The position numbers and the translations under genes were made by a program. This document shows, in pieces, positions 1 to 12,432 of a stretch of DNA of 64,000 bases. Source of the DNA: Amphirosellinia nigrospora (lineage: Eukaryota > Ascomycota > Sordariomycetes > Xylariales > Xylariaceae). How positions within the stretch are numbered: position 1 is the stretch's first letter; the number at the start of each line of letters is the position of its first letter. The notes under the pieces are model-generated. The model was not told where the DNA came from, ran no database searches, and saw nothing but the letters and a program-made list of their open reading frames with translations. The stretch is from contig SCHM01000001.1 in assembly GCA_004123355.1 (NCBI GenBank), forward strand, positions 7,140,193 to 7,204,192, in the 5' to 3' direction.

Positions 1-643
1 TCCCAGCCATGACGACGCCGTCTGTCATGCTCGGCCCTGTCTCGCAGCTGTACCAGGTTGAGCAGCGGGTTCGCAATATCATACCCTAAGTTCACAAAGC
101 GTTAGTTGTTTCGCAGGATGGAAAACCACACGACAAGTGAGTGACGAACATTCGGCCTTGGTGAAATTGCTTTGTGGATGGAATGATCTCTATCAAATCT
201 GGATCGGAGATGGACAGTAGATTCGGGCCAACCCGCACGTATTCGCCGTACTGCTTATGTAGGCGATCCAGATGTCTATAGTTGTCGACCTTGGCGCGAA
301 TGCGGAAGACGTGATAAAACTGAGAGAGCCGTGCCAGTCTCGGTCCTGCAAAATGGCGTAACGGGTGGAAGAAGGCCCTGTAGACTAATATAGAGGTAAA
401 GAGCGCAGTCATGTAAGCGCCATACCCGACTGATGTCAGCTGAAGGGCGTGGGAGAGTGGCAACCCGGCGAAGGTGTTGAGGAGCGGGATGGTGGTGGGC
501 GGGCCGAGGAGCGCAAGCATCACCAGTTTATAGGCAGTGAGCATGTGTTCGCCATGTATAAAGTAGGTTAGATGTGAGGCAACGCCAGCGATGGCCGACA
601 ATGCCGCGACAGATCCAAGGGGGACGGCCATGTCGAGAACCAC
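1..643 (-). CDS. Cytochrome P450 monooxygenase, N-terminal part, runs off the left edge
   Basis: The first exon starts at ATG 643 and encodes two or three hydrophobic segments (about residues 8-30, 35-60, 68-95). It continues with FFHPLRHFAGPRLARLSQFY and YGEYVRVGPNLLSI, the proline-rich hinge and first beta strand typical of fungal microsomal P450s of the benzoate 4-monooxygenase-like class. A short intron with a CTAAC branch site lies near 90-155. The next exon restores RDRAEHDRRRRHGWD, the conserved helix-C region, before the window ends. The haem-binding cysteine and the I helix are outside the window, so substrate cannot be inferred. P450s of this class anchor in the ER membrane and hydroxylate small molecules, often in secondary metabolism. 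The next recognisable gene is an MFS permease, but a pathway cannot be claimed from these two alone. The exact donor site is uncertain. Confidence 0.85.
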
Positions 644-1097
644 GATGAATAGCAGCTAAAGTTTACGAGGTTGTACACAGACAAAACGAATAACCACGAT
701 GTTAGGACCGAGCTGGTTTTTGAATAGATGCGTCGTTGAGGGGCTATGGATTATAACTGATGCATCCACCGCTGCGGCAATAAGACGCATGTCTCTGCAC
801 TAAATCCCAGGGGTTCTCAGCTCTTTACATGAGGTGCCATAGCGCATGCCATGATGTATGTACATGTACTGTAATTAGACCTGCAGCAGTTACCCCATGT
901 ATACCCAAGACGGCACCCATTGCGTGATATTGTAGCTGTGGCGGGTAACAGAGGAGAGAGTAACGCTCTGCTGTTACCTATGGAGTTAAGTCTGCAACTA
1001 GGTATGTCTAATCGATGACCTAAAATAAAAACCCGAAGATGGCGTTGATGGCCGATGCCAAGAAATAAGCTATTTCAACTATTTAGTATAGTAAGGA
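644..1097. other. Intergenic, upstream of the P450
   Basis: No open frame of note and no recognised motif. It should contain the P450 promoter, since that gene is transcribed leftward from 643. Confidence 0.5.
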
Positions 1098-1613
1098 TCA
1101 GCTGGCGATATGATGTACAAAATTGACAAATCCCCAGGCTTTGCTAGGCAAACCAGATATGTGTGTTTCCCATACACGTCTGTTCTGAGGGTTGAACAAC
1201 GAAAATAGAGGCGGGAGATTAAAGTACCCAATCTTGTGTCCCTGATGAAATAGAGGTGAGGGCAGAGTGAGGGACAAAGAAAACGTCTTACCTCTGAGTA
1301 CCATATATCCTACTAGTCGGATCAGCATTCGCCATGACGGGCCAAGGATCCCCTTACTGCACAACCCGCTGCGCCATTGGACGATGCTAGCCCCCCTGGT
1401 TCTCATCCAGATCTTTCGGCAAAGCACTTCCACATATGTAGTTGTACCGACAGCAAAGCGTACTGTGGCTGGCAAAACGGGCCCTATGCCATCATACCGC
1501 AGGCGGAATGCAAAAGAAGGTCCACTAGTGCAACATGATCTCGTTACTTGGCGTGACGGAACAGATCGGGACGCTGGCGGCCTGGTTGGTTGCGATGCGA
1601 ACTTCCGGTTCAT
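1098..1613 (-). other. Unassigned open frame, possibly a two-exon gene fragment
   Basis: The minus strand is open for 171 codons, and the plus strand is open over 1267-1626 of the same DNA, so chance openness is possible. In favour of the minus strand, a plausible intron at about 1242-1291 has donor GTAAGA and acceptor CATCAG, and it would fuse into a tail beginning GHKIGYFNLPPLFSLF. I recognise no domain, and the arginine/serine-rich first half does not resemble a folded protein. It could be a decayed relic or an orphan; confidence that it is a gene is low. Confidence 0.2.
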
Positions 1614-1626
1614 CGAGTTATACTAA

Positions 1627-2619
1627 GGTATAATGTCCGTATCGGGGAATGGAGCATCTAGTGTGCATCTGGAGATGCGTAGCGAGGCTACACGGGTCCT
1701 GCATGCTAGGTGCATCGAAGAAAAACATGCTACACTAGCCATGACGGACAGATCTTGTCTACTGCTACAATAGGCATGGTGCACACAATAATTCACGCGT
1801 ATATATGTAGCTAGTAGATGCCATATAGCGTCGGCGCAGATACTCGGTCTTGATGTGGGACTACCATGTAGCTAACCTAGGGACGTGCCTTGGCGAAAAC
1901 ACTCCCAGGCAATGAATGAATGGATGGATGGATGCTGTTAGTGACGCCTACGAGCGCGCCGAGGTTCAAAATCCCCGCCTGTTAGACGATCGACACAAAA
2001 GTACTGGACCCTACCAAGGGATGTTTACGAGAGGGAAAAGTAAAAATCAAATAGTCCAAAGGACGACGCAGTTATCCGTTTCCGGGGATTTGGTACGCTC
2101 GTAGAGTAGATAGAAATAGTATAGTACTAACCTACATAGTATGCACAATAGAGTTGGTAACCTTGTCTTAAGACGGGATACATATACAGTACTCTATATC
2201 GCAAGATCTTGCACGGACACTTTGTGGGGAAAGGTATTGAGTTATTCATGATAATCCCTGCGATAATCCTGCCCCAAGCTTCGCCCATTTAACTATTACC
2301 TGCAGTAGCCCGATGAGCTCCATACCGTTTCTTTTCTTCATAGCCCCCAAGTCTGCAAGTTGATCCCAGAAACATCAAACAACGACGTTATTTGTATGCG
2401 GCACAACGTTGCAGGAAATTGATTCATGTCTCACACAAGGAAGGCATGTCTTACATCTGGTGGAATGGGCATCATGTGTGAGCCTCACTTAATTTGCCTA
2501 ACTTCAAGTTGTGAGCTTCCATCCTCACATCTCATGCCGACTTCCAGCTCATATCTAAGCTTATCTTGGGTCGGGCAATAGGTCAAAAGTCTATTGACAA
2601 GCTTGTTCCAATGACATCG
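1627..2619. other. Intergenic, no gene seen
   Basis: Between the unassigned frame and the 3' end of the MFS gene. A short AATG/GATG tetranucleotide run sits at about 1910-1934. Nothing else is recognised. Confidence 0.5.
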
Positions 2620-5230
2620 TTACAAGACGTATCGAAACCCGGGATTATCAAGTTCAGTGACATCCTTAGGTACATGTTAGCCACAGGTCCCGAAATCGAT
2701 GCATCTCCAAGAGTGAGTGTTTATAGAAATGATATGTGTTTGAATCCCTCTGGCACTATACATACCTGCATACCTCGCTCAATTGCCTCTTTTTCCTGCT
2801 CGGCAGTTAACTGGATTCCAGAAACAGCTGTCTCTTGGTCTCGTTTCTTGTTTATGGTCCACATGTAGAGATACAGTATCACGACCATGAGTGTTTTTAC
2901 CGAGTACCCTATGAGGATTCTGCATGTGATCAGTTGAGCTTATGCAAAGCAAAATATGAAATCACCTCGATCACATTAAGACCACCACGGCTACTACTAC
3001 TTACGCGATATCTGTAGTAGACCCGAACAAAATATTTAGTGTTGGTTCCAGCCCATCATCAAAACTAACACCCCTTTGGAAACGGGGTACAATAGTCCAA
3101 CTCACTGTCAAAGGTTAGTTACTCTAAATATAGCCAACATCGAGCGCCAGAGAGCAATGGCCAGTGTGGTTTATACTCACCACGCAGAGGTATAGAGAGG
3201 GGCTTCTGATTCAATGAACGTCTGGGGCCCAATAATCTGTTCTCAATTCAGCAGCTCTTCTTGGATATATAGTTACAGGTGTTCTATGGGAGAGGTTCGT
3301 ACTGTTAAGCGTCAGCGGTCATTGTGTACATAGTATAAGCAAGGGTAGCTCTATCATATTAGGTTAGAATAGGACTCACCATTGCCCACGCAGTACCCCA
3401 CGAAGAGGATAGCGCCAGTCAGCTGTTTCTTAGTATAACCTGCGACGTTGCTACTCACCATAGTGAGACTCATACTAAACCCGACAGACTGAAAAGAGCA
3501 CAGCCAAAGGGCGACAAGGCGCCCCATCTATTCTTCGTTCCATCAGACCCAACTGGCAATCCCACAAGGGCGCCGCCGGCAGCGACACAGACAAGGTTCC
3601 CAGCCAACATAACGGCACATCTCGTATTGGGAAATCGAGAGCTGATATAACCAGACGCAAGAAGAGACACGACCTGAACTACGATATAGAAGGGTCAGCG
3701 TCTTTGCCATCGAGGGGGAATTGTTTTCAGTGCAATCGAGTTGACGACGGCCATCATGCATACAGCTGACCAGGCACTCCACAAAATCGATATAGGCTGA
3801 CTTACTAACGTTGCCCGGTATTTGCATGTACTGTGTTTGAAGAACATCGAAGCCGAAGGTCTCGAGAATGATGGATGTGAACTATTTATGGTCAACAAGT
3901 GTCACCAGGGTACGACGAGCCTAAGATACTGTCGACGTACGGTCGACTGTGCGGCATTCGGAATCTATTACCCATAGACAAAGAGTCAGCATAAATTCAA
4001 GAGGCAACATAGCAATTAGAGGAGTGGCACGAAAAACAATCGCGTGGGTCGGACTTAGTTCCTAATCTCGTTCAAGATGAAAGGTAGTCGAGTATTCCAA
4101 GAAGTCTTACCTGAGCCGCGATCGACATTACGAAGAGGAGCCACGTCTTGGGATCTCTTAAGCATTACAGCATCTGATACGTTTTAAAGTGGTGATTCTT
4201 GACACCTTGGCGATTCTGCGCGACTCGTTCAACAGCCACTATCTTCTGACGAGGATTGAGGAACCGCGCCGTCGTAGGTAGATCTGGCATAAAGACTAAG
4301 AACACACCCCACGCTAAGCTGATCGACCCAAAGATGAGGAAGACATACTGCCACTGAGGCAGCCCGGTTGTGATATGACCGACGGCGTATCCCAGCACCC
4401 CCCGAAAATGCCCGCGACGCCGTTCATACAGTAATAACTCACCAGGCGTATGGGTTGCTCGTCGGCTCGATACCACATGGACAAACATAGAACGAAGCCT
4501 GGGTTCACCACGGACTCGAAGACGCCTAGAAGAAACCGATTGGCGGCTATCCCTGCAAAGTTTTTACAAGCCGGAGTCGTGATCGTGAGCAAGCCCCAGA
4601 CTTGCCGGGCGAAGGTCGGTCAGCCGCCGGCCGTGGTAAGTTTTTCAGGCATGACGAAGCAACTTACCGAGGATGGTGCATCCGATAAACTTGCCTAGGG
4701 GGAGCCGTTGAAGAGAGTATCCTGCAACGGGCTGCGCTACTAGATAGCCGATGTAGAAGAGGGAAGTTAGCCACGAGTACTGCTGCCCATGAAGGTTTGT
4801 GCCTTGTTTCAGCCCAAATACTAGAACACTGAGCGTCAGTTATCGGCCTTTTGTGTGTGACCTAAGAGAATCTTAGAAAGCTTCGAGAAACTGTTTGGCC
4901 CTAAAAGGGAGATTCTGTACTCCAAAAGCTACCAAAACAAGGGAAAACTAGCTTTGAGAACTACGCACCGCTCGCGGAATTGATGCTTGCTTTGTCGAGG
5001 TACTGCAATAGGTATGTTCCCATGAGAAGGGGTAGGAGATATGTGTCTATTTTTCTCAAGACCTGGCGATCTTCTCGCTGATCGATGGCTTGGCCGCCTT
5101 GCTGCCTGTACGTGTTGTAGGTTTCATCTAAATCCCTCGACGAAACCAGCGTCTTATTAGATAGGGAAGGGGCAGAGGCCTGGCCTAGTTGACCAGCAGT
5201 GGCACTTTCGATGGCCAACTTGTCGTCCAT
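2620..5230 (-). pseudogene. MFS permease of the Dal5 (allantoate/anion:cation symporter) family, disrupted
   Basis: The N-terminus (ATG 5230) has a cytosolic tail, then LRKIDTYLLPLLMGTYLLQY and LDKASI, the first transmembrane segment and DKxxI signature of ACS-family permeases. Further exons follow in order: GLKQGTNLHGQQYSWL, FLLGVFESVVNPGFVLCLSM, PQWQYVFLIFGSISLAWG, VSLLASGYISSRFPNTR, SSNVAGYTKKQLTGAILF, and a C-terminus DVTELDNPGFRYVL ending at TAA (2620-2622). About seven exons of roughly 500 residues can be traced. Such proteins import allantoate, nicotinate, vitamins or similar organic anions through the plasma membrane. Breaks seen: a one-base loss in a G run near 4402, another near 3538, and an in-frame TAA just after YQM L (about 4165). 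The indels match the assembly-error pattern seen elsewhere. The stop does not, though a CAA to TAA transition would explain it. It may be a real pseudogene or an allele needing resequencing. Confidence 0.85.
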
Positions 5231-6338
5231 CTTTCATGCAACAGGGAATAGCAGAAAGACCGCAAGGGGTGTAGAGGATGAAGTTGCAATAATGGTGACC
5301 GATGGAGGCGATAAGTGTTTTCGACCCAATCCGATTTCATCCTTCGAATTGCGGTTGGAATGACTCAATCCTAATGAGCGGTCAACTCTTTCCCCAGACC
5401 ATCGTCTAACATGCTGACAGAGACTCAATTGAGAAGTTGTATTAGCAATATCTTAACTCGATGGTGTGATTGTAGTTGGTATGCGGGGATGTTTGGAGAT
5501 CGTCACCCCGGACCTTTCATTGAGTAGGTACCCATGCTGGTTCGCCGCCCACATGTCAGAAGGTAACATCGTGATAAGAACTGGCCCATATAGGTCATAT
5601 CTTGCATCCTAGCCAATCTGCTAATGGATACTAGAGTCATATGTAGCCGACACCTTTTGGACTAATCTTATCCTTCTCATTGTTCTCTTTTGCTTCCGAG
5701 AGTATTCTTATCGTCGGCAATTTAGATCGTATGATACATCTACTGGGTATAATGGGAGCTCTAAGATTGTTAAGCGACATATTGAAGAGTTGTCTTACGT
5801 CTTACCCAATAGAACCTTGTTATCGAGAGATCAAGAACGAAACTCAAACCTGAGGCAAGGGACTATTCCCTGGATACCTCTACGGTTGGATATCGAAGTA
5901 GTGGCGAGGCGTTGTCGTATAGCACTTGTATTCATCCGGAGTGAGTTCTAATGTAGAAGGGAAGCCTCGATATAAGAGTAAGATTATGAACAGGCGAACA
6001 TAACTATTGTAGAAGAACCTAAATGCCTACCTGCATAAAGGTTACAGGCCGGATCGCATAAAAGAAGGACACCGTCATCATATGTTATCAAGACCATACA
6101 GGGTGATGACACCTGAGGAATTTTTCATACATATGTATAGAGAGGTATAAACAGAGGCAGTTTATATACAAGATATGAGCATCTACAACACTAGGCGCAC
6201 TAACTTTTAGACATAATTGAGGGTCTACCAACCATGAATTGACCACAGTAGTGAGAGTCAATCTACCCAACCAAAAAGAGAGATCAAGCCGATATATGTA
6301 GTACGAGAGGGAGACTGAATTATATGTAAGTGAGGGTG
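5231..6338. other. Intergenic, MFS promoter side and FEX 3' side
   Basis: No frame with recognisable homology on either strand. It should hold the promoter of the permease (upstream of 5230) and the 3' UTR of the fluoride exporter gene. Confidence 0.5.
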
Positions 6339-7827
6339 TCAATGTACACAGAGCAAATCAGAGAAGCCCTGACTCCAGCGCAAGCCGCCCATAATCGCTA
6401 TCATGAGCACCAATGCGGAAATAACGCTCGTGCCTCCATACACGTAAGCTTTGCGACGCCCAAGAACCGCTAACTCAAGAACCCAAGTGGAAACCGTAGT
6501 CAGGCACCCACAGAACCCATCCTCGATGCCTTGGAGTACCTGGCATCCAATGACGCCCCTTCAGGGACATGGGCGAGATCCCAGGCCAACCCAAGGACGG
6601 CAGTGCCCGCCATGTTCACGACAAAAGTACCGAGTGGGAAGGTCGCGATTCGTCCATTAAGACGAGCCGAGGCGTAGAACCTCACGAGGCAACCCAAAGG
6701 TGCGAACACGAGGGCGAAAGTGGCTCGACCGCGCCAGAACTCGGATGTGCCTGGGTTGCTGTGTCTATCCGGTGGAATGATGGAGAGGATGACAGCACCG
6801 ATCCAAGAGCCCCAACCTAGCACAACCGCGAGAGGGTCAATGACCCTACGGGACAATGGGTAGCGCAGAGAGGGGATCACGGGCTCTAGGGCCTCGGCCA
6901 AGTGGGCTCCGAGATAAAAGCCTGCAAGGAGAAGGGAGATGGTGCCAAGGGCGACGGCAAGTAGGGCCAAAAACGAGTAGCCACCATTTCGAGGCGTGGC
7001 GATGCCGCCTGGCATTGGCGAGTCGTTGGACAAGGCCAGAAAGATGTCTCGGATGAAAGAGGAGAAGGAAGTGAATGAGCCGCAGAAGCCGGTAGCGAGC
7101 CCAATGTAGAGAGGAATGGTCTTCTTGATGGCCAAGTGGGTCTTCTTCGCGACGGCAAGGTCTTGGGCGATGCGCTGGGAGTCGGGGGAACTAGCTTCCT
7201 CGTCCTTTTTAACCTGGCGAGTTGTTGGCTGTACCTCTCCGTGTTCCCTCTTTCATAGCGGAACAACATGCGGTCTTCAGTCAGGAAGCCAATTATCAGA
7301 GTGCCGGCGAAATTGGGCCACACGGAGCTGAAAGAGACGGGCGCTCCGGGGTAAAAAGTGAGAGCCTGCAAACCAAGACGGGCAAGAGTACCGAATATGG
7401 CGAATAGAATGAGATAGGACACGGTGTAGAACTCGGTGATCCGCTCCGAGAGTGCGACACCGGCTTCAGCCTCGGGTGGCTGAATGGGAGGAACATATTG
7501 TTGCTGTTGCCCCCTGGCGAGCGAGCTTCTCCGCTGCGGGATCTCCTCATCAGACCGAAAACGAGATGCCAGCTGCTCTATGGAACAGCTGTCGAGACGG
7601 GACAGCTGATTCCGGTCTTGTATAGCCGACGCATCCCCTACTTCGGGCAGATTAAGGTACGACTCTGGAACCTCATAGTCGGATTCCGTCTCCCTCGGAC
7701 TGCGGTCCTGCGACGGCATCAACTTCGCAGGCTCTCCCTCATCTTGGCGCCGTGAAGGAGTGCTGTCTAGGCCAAGCGAGGCCCCAGATGGCTCTCTTGA
7801 TCCGGCCGGGTTGACGGGGGGTATCAT
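6339..7827 (-). CDS. FEX1: Fluoride export protein (FEX/CrcB family, fused two-domain eukaryotic type)
   Basis: Single-exon gene from ATG 7827 to TGA 6339, about 497 residues once two frame breaks are allowed. A long disordered N-terminus (about 145 residues) precedes the first CrcB domain: FGTLARLGLQALTFY, VWPNFAGTLIIGFLTEDR and GLATGFCGSFTSFSSFIRDI. After a linker with helices comes the second copy: GCLVRFYASARLNGR, FPLGTFVVNMAGTAVLGL and FCGCLTTVSTWVLEL. The duplicated G-x-N and TSFS/TTVS motifs line the fluoride pore in the family, and eukaryotic FEX proteins act as one-chain pseudo-dimers in the plasma membrane to expel F-. Two single-base losses break the frame: an A in the poly-A run (plus-strand TTTTT at 7206-7210) and a G in the run opposite 6556-6559. 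Sequence on both sides is fully conserved, so I regard the gene as functional. It is divergent from the UPRT gene. Confidence 0.9.
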
Positions 7828-8467
7828 GACGAGCTATTTTCAGTTCTCGATATTCACCTCAATCTTGTCGTGGGTTTGGGCCAATGAATGCCAAGAACCG
7901 TCTTGTAAGTCAAACCGCCAAGCCTTATGAAGAGGTTGAGCTTGGTCTGCAGACTTGGCATTGCCTTTCACTAGATGATTTGTTGATTCGTATAACGGAA
8001 CTTGCATCTAGGGGTTATGGCAATATTATATAAACAGGCCCGGCTCCCAGCCCGATGTTTACCTACCTAAGGTACCTAATGTTAGGTACCTATCTAACCT
8101 AGACTAACTGAAGATGGAGATAGACCCTCGTGTGAATAGAGTTGGTCTAGCTCCGATTTTACCTCTTAGATAGCACAAGCCTAACCTTAGTCGCTCGCCT
8201 AAAAGCAGCCGCATCGCGGGGCATTCCCCGCCATCGGGTCCAACGGACATCATGATAGGTAGGTACAAGTCGATTGGGTTGTGTATCGGTCCCTGCGTAA
8301 CACATGATACATATAACACAAGACACAAGACAACATCCTATGCGTTGCTAACCTCCTTGTTTCTCTCATCCGTCGTCTTAGTCAGTTCTGGTGTCCTTCG
8401 CATCAGACTTGCCTCTTGGACAAACTGAATATTAGGTATCGATCTAGGTCCTTTATAGATCATCATC
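7828..8467. promoter_or_regulatory. Divergent intergenic region between FEX and UPRT
   Basis: 640 bp serving as the 5' region of both genes. It includes a cluster of ACCTAAGGTACCTA-type palindromes at 8061-8100. No specific factor-binding site is claimed. Confidence 0.45.
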
Positions 8468-9261
8468 ATGTCGCTACCGCCCAACGTCCACGTATCGAGA
8501 CACCCTTGCCTGCTCTCGAAACTCAGCCGCCTTAGGTCTAAGGAAACCGACGCCCGCGAAGCCAAATCTCTTGTTCATGACATCGCACTGATCATCGGCT
8601 GCGAGGCCTTCGCCTCGGCACTGACGGCAGTCGACGGGCCGAAGGTATACTACTCCCACCCCTGTCCATGCCTTCTGCTCTATTGACACGCCTGTACAGG
8701 GAGAAACACCCATCGGGTTCGAATACACCACAACATCGACCGAGCCGCAAGAGTTGTCCATCGTGCCTATATTGAGGTCTGGCTTGGGCATGGTCGACGG
8801 TCCGTCTGCTGCCTCCCGCCCGTAGTCCTGCACTGACGTGAATTGTGACAAAAGCCGTGCAAACGCTCCTCCCCAACCCCGTCCCCGTGCACCATCTCGG
8901 CCTATACCGTGAACCAAGCACCCTCGAACCCGTTGAATACTACAACAACCTCCCCAACCATATTGCAGCTGGCCAGCCGGGCGCCCACGCCTCGAGCTTG
9001 GCCGTCATAGTCGATCCCGTTATAGCTACTGGTGGTACGTGTGTGGCTGCTATCCAGACGCTGAGGGAATGGGGTGTGAAGAAGATTGTCGTCCTGTCCG
9101 TCATCGCTGCCGCCGAGGGTGTGAGCCGCGCGGCGGCCGAGTGGCCTGAAGCAGTAGAGATCTGGGTAGCAGGGGTTGACACGGAGCTGACGCCTAACGG
9201 AATGCTCAAGCCTGGTATTGGGGATGTTGGCGACCGCATCTTCCTTACTATCGGTAAATAA
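8468..9261 (+). CDS. Uracil phosphoribosyltransferase (UPRTase)
   Basis: Three exons: 8468-8644, 8700-8799 and 8855-9261, with 55-nt introns and a CTGAC branch site in the second. The product is 227 residues with no frame break. The N-terminus carries HVSRHPCLLSKLSRLRSK, matching the H-P-L start of UPRTases. The middle has LSIVPILRSGLGMVDAVQ. The PRPP-binding loop VDPVIATGGTCVAAI is the family signature (D-P-x-x-A-T-G-G). The C-terminus contains GDVGDRIF, the uracil-binding G-D-x-G-D-R motif. It salvages uracil with PRPP to UMP in the cytosol and is the route by which fungi activate 5-fluorouracil. It faces FEX head to head and converges on ligase IV with only about 160 bp between stop codons. 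The intact frame contrasts with its neighbours. It could be named FUR1-like, but two UPRT-type paralogues exist in many fungi, so no symbol is given. Confidence 0.9.
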
Positions 9262-9421
9262 AACGTCATAAAATCACGCCATGGAGAACAACCGAATGAG
9301 ATGGATTGCGCATTTTGTGTTGATCCCTTTTGATGCTTTATTCCAGCGCAGCCGTAAATCTTGAAGCCATCTCTATACATAGATAGGTAGTGAACAAACT
9401 ATTGGTCCTTCACCGAGGTTA

Positions 9422-12400
9422 CTACAGCGGCGCAAATCTCTCTTCATCCACCACTGTTCGATTCTTCCAACACTCCTCTACCCATTGTTCTGAGACTACC
9501 CTTGGCACAGGGCGTCGTGAGCTGATCGCAGACCTTATCTCAGCCGCAGTATCCATTTCTTCAATTTCATTCCTGCTCATAATAACGATATGCGTGATGG
9601 CTTCGTCATCGAGGTCGCCTCCTGAAATCCCACCTCCAAACCGAATCTGGTTTCTCACCCAGGATGCCCGTATTGATGGTGCAGCATCCGATCCAGCAAG
9701 GTAGATAATCATACCTTTGAATAAGTGGCTCCGCATCTGGCCAAAGTTATGGTTATGCTCAGTGAGTTGTTGGAGAAGCTCTCCTTGTGAAAGGGTGTCT
9801 CTACAACCTCTTTCTTCGGCATGTCTTGTAGTAATTGCTTGAGCTCCTGGATATCTAAATCCCGTGCATAACTATCGCCAAATTCATCCGTGTTCTTCTC
9901 AGCAGCGACGTGTGTCGCATCACAAGCGTGAAACAAATGTCCCGTTTCGTAAGGAACAAGAAAGCCATTGTCGCCCTGGGCAATGCAATCAAGGAGCCAT
10001 TTTGGTCGGATGATGTCTACTCCACCCGCTTTTATCAGACTAGCGACCTTGACAACCTTCTTCTCCGCCACGAATATCATGTCCCTACCGGGACTTGCGC
10101 GCTGTGATAGCTTACCACCATTCTCCTTGATGAGCGTTTCCAATTGCGTTTTGGACTGTCTTGTGGGCTGTGTGCAGTCTGTCAGCACACAAAACTCGAG
10201 GCCGTCGAACACCGTCGACCTAGGCCTTCGAAGGCTACGGGTGCCGTGTCCTGTCCAGCTATCACGATCTCTTTCTTAACTCGCTTGGCCCCACGTTGGC
10301 GTTTCTTCTCCATGCGGAACTCATTGTCCTTCTTACCTTTGGATACCAGCTCCTCGAATTCTTCGTAGTCCAATGCTTGGTCCCAATTTCGATCTGGCCG
10401 CCGTTCCTTGAATCGTGGGAATCGAAGGTCAGTCTGCTCGCGAACGAGGTCGTCTCTTCAGCACTCGCCGCTTTGACCGTGATGACGACAGATTCGCTCG
10501 GGCGAATCCATACGTCGGGACGCTCGTACTGGTATTTCTCCCCTCCGGCTAGTTGAATGTACTTGCTCGGCGGTTTCTTGGCATCCCAGTCATTCCATTT
10601 GCCCTCTGTGAGCTGTTGAATCTCGGCATAATCCTCAGCGCGAAACCCGCCACCAACTTTGATGAAACTGTAGCATTTCTCTGGGTGTGTGCCGGCTTTG
10701 ATATCGCTCTCGGTGACCCGAAGGCCACACATGAACGACGATAACCTACCACCACGACGCCCCGATCCGTAGTATCCGCCTATAATGACGACATCGACGT
10801 TTTCTCCAAAGCCGTCCATATAGTCTGGCTTCACCTTGATCCAGTCGGGAACGCGCAAGCCGACTGTATACATAGAACGCGGATTCTTGACCACGAGTCC
10901 TTCCGAAGCGTCTGAGACGATTTTGCGAAGTAAAGGCTCAATCTCCTCGGGTTTCGTAGCGGGTACATAGTCGTGTACTTCGAGCCGACGATGTTCACCA
11001 GGGACGGCTTTGGCAAGTGCATTACGTCTATCTCGGAGAGTGTACTGCGTCAGTGGCTGGTCGTTTAAAAAGAGGATGTCGAAGACGCGAAAGACAGGTC
11101 GGGGCGCACCGCGCTCATGGGGATTCCAAACTCCGGTTCCTAGAGCAGCTCCTTTCAGAGTGCCGAATTTCAAAACCTTCTCGAGAACGGGGTCCCAGAC
11201 AATCATCTCGCCGTCAAGAATGATATTGCGGACGCCCGGTGCGAAGGCGGCTTTGAGATGGCGCGTCAACGAAGAGTTCACTTCATCGTATAAACCCTCC
11301 CCGTACAAATATGTGTAATCTTTAGCCTTCCTCGACCAGAAGCAGAATCTCTTGCCGCCTGGGATGTTATCATCCTCGAGCATGTGCAACTGCATCCGCT
11401 CGCCATCTAGCTTTTCCTCGATCCAAAATTCGTTGTCGCCGCCAGCCGTGTCATGAGTGGATGCATTAAGTTTTTCAACCATCTTGTCGAAAGATGTGGC
11501 CATCTCATAGGCCGCAAGCTGAGGTTGGAAGCACTGCATCAAGTTGACACCAGTCTGGGAGCCACTAAGACGTATGCTGTTGTCATAGAGCTCCCAGCAC
11601 ACCCTCCTAAGACTCGAGGAAACATTGAAAAGATGTTGCGCGTCGGGATGCCACAGATCGAGTATAGTTCTCTCGGTAGCTCCGATTCTCATTTGCTTGA
11701 GTTAATACGGATAAGCCACCTGAGTTCCTCGGCGTTCATACGCTGGTAGAAGGTCTCAATGATGGGCAATTGAGCCCTCTCGCCAGAAACGGTCACAAGC
11801 TTGTCCAGCATCTCATTGACGTCGGCAATGCGCATATCACCCGGGTCTATGCGCGCGGGTCTCTTGGACAAGACATTGTAACAACGGTCGACAAAATCGC
11901 CGGCGGTACTGACTGGTCTGGACGCCTCCATTTCAACATGCTTAAGGCGTCTTCGGAGTGCCTGTCGAGCCTCATCAATTTGATCAGAAGCCGGGCGATA
12001 GCGCTCTCTTTCAGCCCATATGTGCCCCTCTCGCGGTCGGAAGTGGGCAGGATCAGGCGCAGGGCGGGAAGAAGTCGTTGCCGACCTCATTACGCCATCT
12101 AGATATGAAGCGGTCGATAACACGACGACGATGCTCATGTGGTGTATGCTTGGAAGTGCCACGTCCTCGCCTGGCTAGTTGCGTTTTGTTGGCATTTAGC
12201 GGGTCGAAGAGGCCCTTGTACAGCTCGGCGAAGAAGAGCGTCTTGCCATGGTTCTTGGGCCTGTTCGGGTATCTGATGGGGTAGGTTAGACGTAGCTTGC
12301 CACAGATGGGAGGACGGGGCGAGAGGCATACTTCTCGTCGAGTTTCTCAAGAGTATCACTACCCGTCACATATTGTCGCTCCTCTTCATCTACCGCGCCC

Positions 12401-12432
12401 GGGTCACGCCCTTGCTTGTGAGCACGATCCAT
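9422..12432 (-). CDS. LIG4: DNA ligase IV (non-homologous end joining)
   Basis: Starts at ATG 12432 (MDRAHKQGRDPGAVDEEE). One intron at 12273-12331, with a CTAAC branch site, joins DEK to YPNRPKNHGKTLFFAEL. Domains in order are the DNA-binding domain (to about residue 240), the nucleotidyltransferase domain with the active-site lysine in EEKLDGERMQLHM, motif III-like ILDGEMIVWD, motif IV EGLVVKNPRS and motif V WIKVKPDYMD. The OB fold follows, then two C-terminal BRCT domains (FDGLEFCVLTD; MRSHLFKGMIIYLAG) flanking the XRCC4/Lif1-binding linker. The stop is at 9422. It seals double-strand breaks in the nucleus with XRCC4 and Ku. At least six single-base deletions (about 12074, 11935, 11696, 10432, 10223, 9780) break the frame, mostly in C or G runs, while flanking protein sequence stays conserved. 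I read these as assembly errors, not decay. Confidence 0.93.

Noticed and set aside
1-5230. A secondary-metabolite cluster from the P450 plus permease
   Set aside because: No backbone enzyme (PKS, NRPS, terpene synthase) is in the window and the permease type is nutritional; the evidence is insufficient.
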